6,206 nucleotides of DNA from JAEMQF01 sp031396305 (GTDB taxonomy: Bacteria > Pseudomonadota > Gammaproteobacteria > Burkholderiales > Burkholderiaceae_C): assembly GCA_031396305.1 (NCBI GenBank), contig JANNKM010000142.1, positions 1 through 6,206 of the forward strand, in the 5' to 3' direction. Below, one piece after another: positions 5,136-6,206 of this stretch. The translations under genes were made by a program, and so were the position numbers. The notes under the pieces were generated by a model, which saw only the letters and a program-made list of their open reading frames with translations, was not told the origin of the DNA and ran no database searches. How positions within the stretch are numbered: position 1 is the first letter of the stretch; every line of letters begins with the position of its first letter.

Positions 5136-6206
5136 AGAAGTCGAGTGCGGGTTCACCCGGGGTCTCGAGCCAGCCGCTGCTCCACACCGATCTCGCCGAC
5201 ATCGACAAGGTCCGCTTCCCGGACCTTGCCGACTTGATGGCGCGCCTGCGCTTTTCGACCAGCGACGGCCGCATCTGGATGGACGAGCAGCGCATGCTGC
5301 TGATCCACGCGAAGGCGCTGGGCTCGCTGCGACGCGAAATGATCGAGAGCCTGGGCATGGACGTGACACGCCGCCTGTTCACCCGCATGGGCTACCAGGC
5401 CGGCACGTATGACGCGCAGATGGCGCGCAAGGTGCGGTCCAAGACGTCGCTGAAGGACATGTTCGTTGTCGGGCCGCAGATGCACTGCCTGGAAGGCATC
5501 GGCCTGTCCGAGCCGGTGCGGCTGGAGTTCGACGTCGAAAAGGGCAAACACTACGGCGAGTTCCTCTGGACGCATCAGGTCGAAGACGAAGAGCATGCCC
5601 GGCACTTCCCGATCGGCACCGAACCATCGTGCTGGATGCAGGTCGGTTATGCGTCGGGTTACTCCACCGAGTTCATGGGGCGCCAGATCCTCTACCGCGA
5701 AGTCGAGTGCCAGTCGATGGGCCAGGCCGCTTGCCGCATCGTCGGCAAGCCGGTCGATGCATGGGGCGACGAGGCGATTGCGGACCTGCAGCACCTGATG
5801 CCCGCAGCCCTGCGCAGTGATGCGCTGACGGCGGCGGTGTCGGCCACACGCGACCCCGTGTTGGCCGGCGCGGACCTGACGGAATCCGCGCAGCCGGTCG
5901 GCATCTCGCCGGGCTTCAACTCCGTGCTGCACATGGTGCAGCGGGTCGCGCCGACCCATGCCACGGTGCTGTTTCTCGGCGAGAGTGGTGTCGGCAAGGA
6001 GGTCTTCGCACGCATGCTGCATCGCTTGAGTTCGCGCAGCCACAAGCCTTTCGTCGCAGTGAACTGCGCGGCAATTCCTGAATCACTGATCGAGTCGGAG
6101 TTGTGCGGCGCCGAACGCGGCGCCGTCAACGGTGCCACGCACAGTCGGGCGGGGGGCGTCGCAAGCGCGGGCGGCGGCCCCCAGTTGCTCGACGAGATCG
6201 GCACGC
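5132..6206 (+). CDS. DmpR/XylR-type sigma-54-dependent activator, 3' end cut by window
   Basis: The frame is open from ATG 5132 to the window end (358 codons). Residues ~22-130 are the XylR_N aromatic-sensing domain (GRIWMDEQRMLLI at 46-58) and ~140-205 the V4R domain. By alignment with recalled DmpR/MopR, the structural zinc ligands are all kept (C167, E190, C193, C201), as are the phenol-contacting H118 and W146. A linker (~208-255) leads to the AAA+ domain with Walker A GESGVGKE (283-290), NCAAIPESLIESEL (311-324) and Walker B LLDEIG (352-357). The sigma-54-contacting GAFTGA loop reads GAVNGA (330-335), and nearby residues also depart from the family, perhaps from poor sequence at the record end. 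The C-terminal DNA-binding domain lies outside the window. It is predicted to bind the UAS pairs at 418-476 and 4893-4951. The closest subfamily (phenol, toluene or benzoate sensing) cannot be fixed. Confidence 0.9.
   Translation, partial: MKKSSAGSPGVSSQPLLHTDLADIDKVRFPDLADLMARLRFSTSDGRIWMDEQRMLLIHAKALGSLRREMIESLGMDVTRRLFTRMGYQAGTYDAQMARKVRSKTSLKDMFVVGPQMHCLEGIGLSEPVRLEFDVEKGKHYGEFLWTHQVEDEEHARHFPIGTEPSCWMQVGYASGYSTEFMGRQILYREVECQSMGQAACRIVGKPVDAWGDEAIADLQHLMPAALRSDALTAAVSATRDPVLAGADLTESAQPVGISPGFNSVLHMVQRVAPTHATVLFLGESGVGKEVFARMLHRLSSRSHKPFVAVNCAAIPESLIESELCGAERGAVNGATHSRAGGVASAGGGPQLLDEIGT

Noticed and set aside
5153..6043. Minus-strand ORF of 296 codons opposite the activator gene
   Set aside because: It is antisense to XylR_N, V4R and AAA+ motifs; a shadow frame in high-GC DNA.

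Overview
The window looks like a high-GC betaproteobacterial catabolic region (Burkholderiales or Rhodocyclales type), judged from codon use and from its relatives: a Burkholderia-style four-gene anthranilate dioxygenase cluster, a benzoate-dioxygenase-like gene start, and a DmpR/XylR-type sigma-54 activator. No rRNA, tRNA, CRISPR array or transposase was seen.

Layout, left to right. 1-303: a leader with ribosome binding site and the first 45 codons of a benzoate 1,2-dioxygenase large-subunit-like gene (+ strand) are followed by a perfect inverted copy of the leader (94-bp arms, 1-94 and 210-303). 301-479: reading leftward on the minus strand, a sigma-54 promoter (301-316), a candidate IHF site and a pair of DmpR/XylR-type upstream activating sequences (UAS). 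539-3981 (minus): large subunit, small subunit, Rieske ferredoxin and ferredoxin reductase of a three-component aromatic-ring dioxygenase, in the order andAc-andAd-andAb-andAa. 3896-4840 (+): a head-to-head AraC/XylS-family regulator, probably andR. 4846-4954: a second copy of the UAS pair, in a 109-bp direct repeat that differs from the first at 10 positions. 5045-5060: a sigma-54 promoter pointing right. 5094-5135: a 13-codon leader ORF. 5132-6206: a DmpR/XylR-type activator, cut by the window end.

Proposed logic (inference). The and enzymes convert anthranilate to catechol, and the benA-like gene would start benzoate conversion to the same intermediate. The sigma-54 activator probably controls itself and the benA-like gene through UAS pairs at both ends of the and module, from which sigma-54 promoters fire outward. 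This fits an ancestral bidirectional activator/ben control region that was split by the andR-andAcAdAbAa module.

Three places look broken or artefactual: the foldback at 1-303; the andR/andAc junction near 3850-3872, where neither gene has a convincing start or any intergenic promoter; and the last ~100 bases, where the activator's invariant GAFTGA loop reads GAVNGA among other clustered unexpected residues. Chimeric assembly or low-quality ends may explain some of these.
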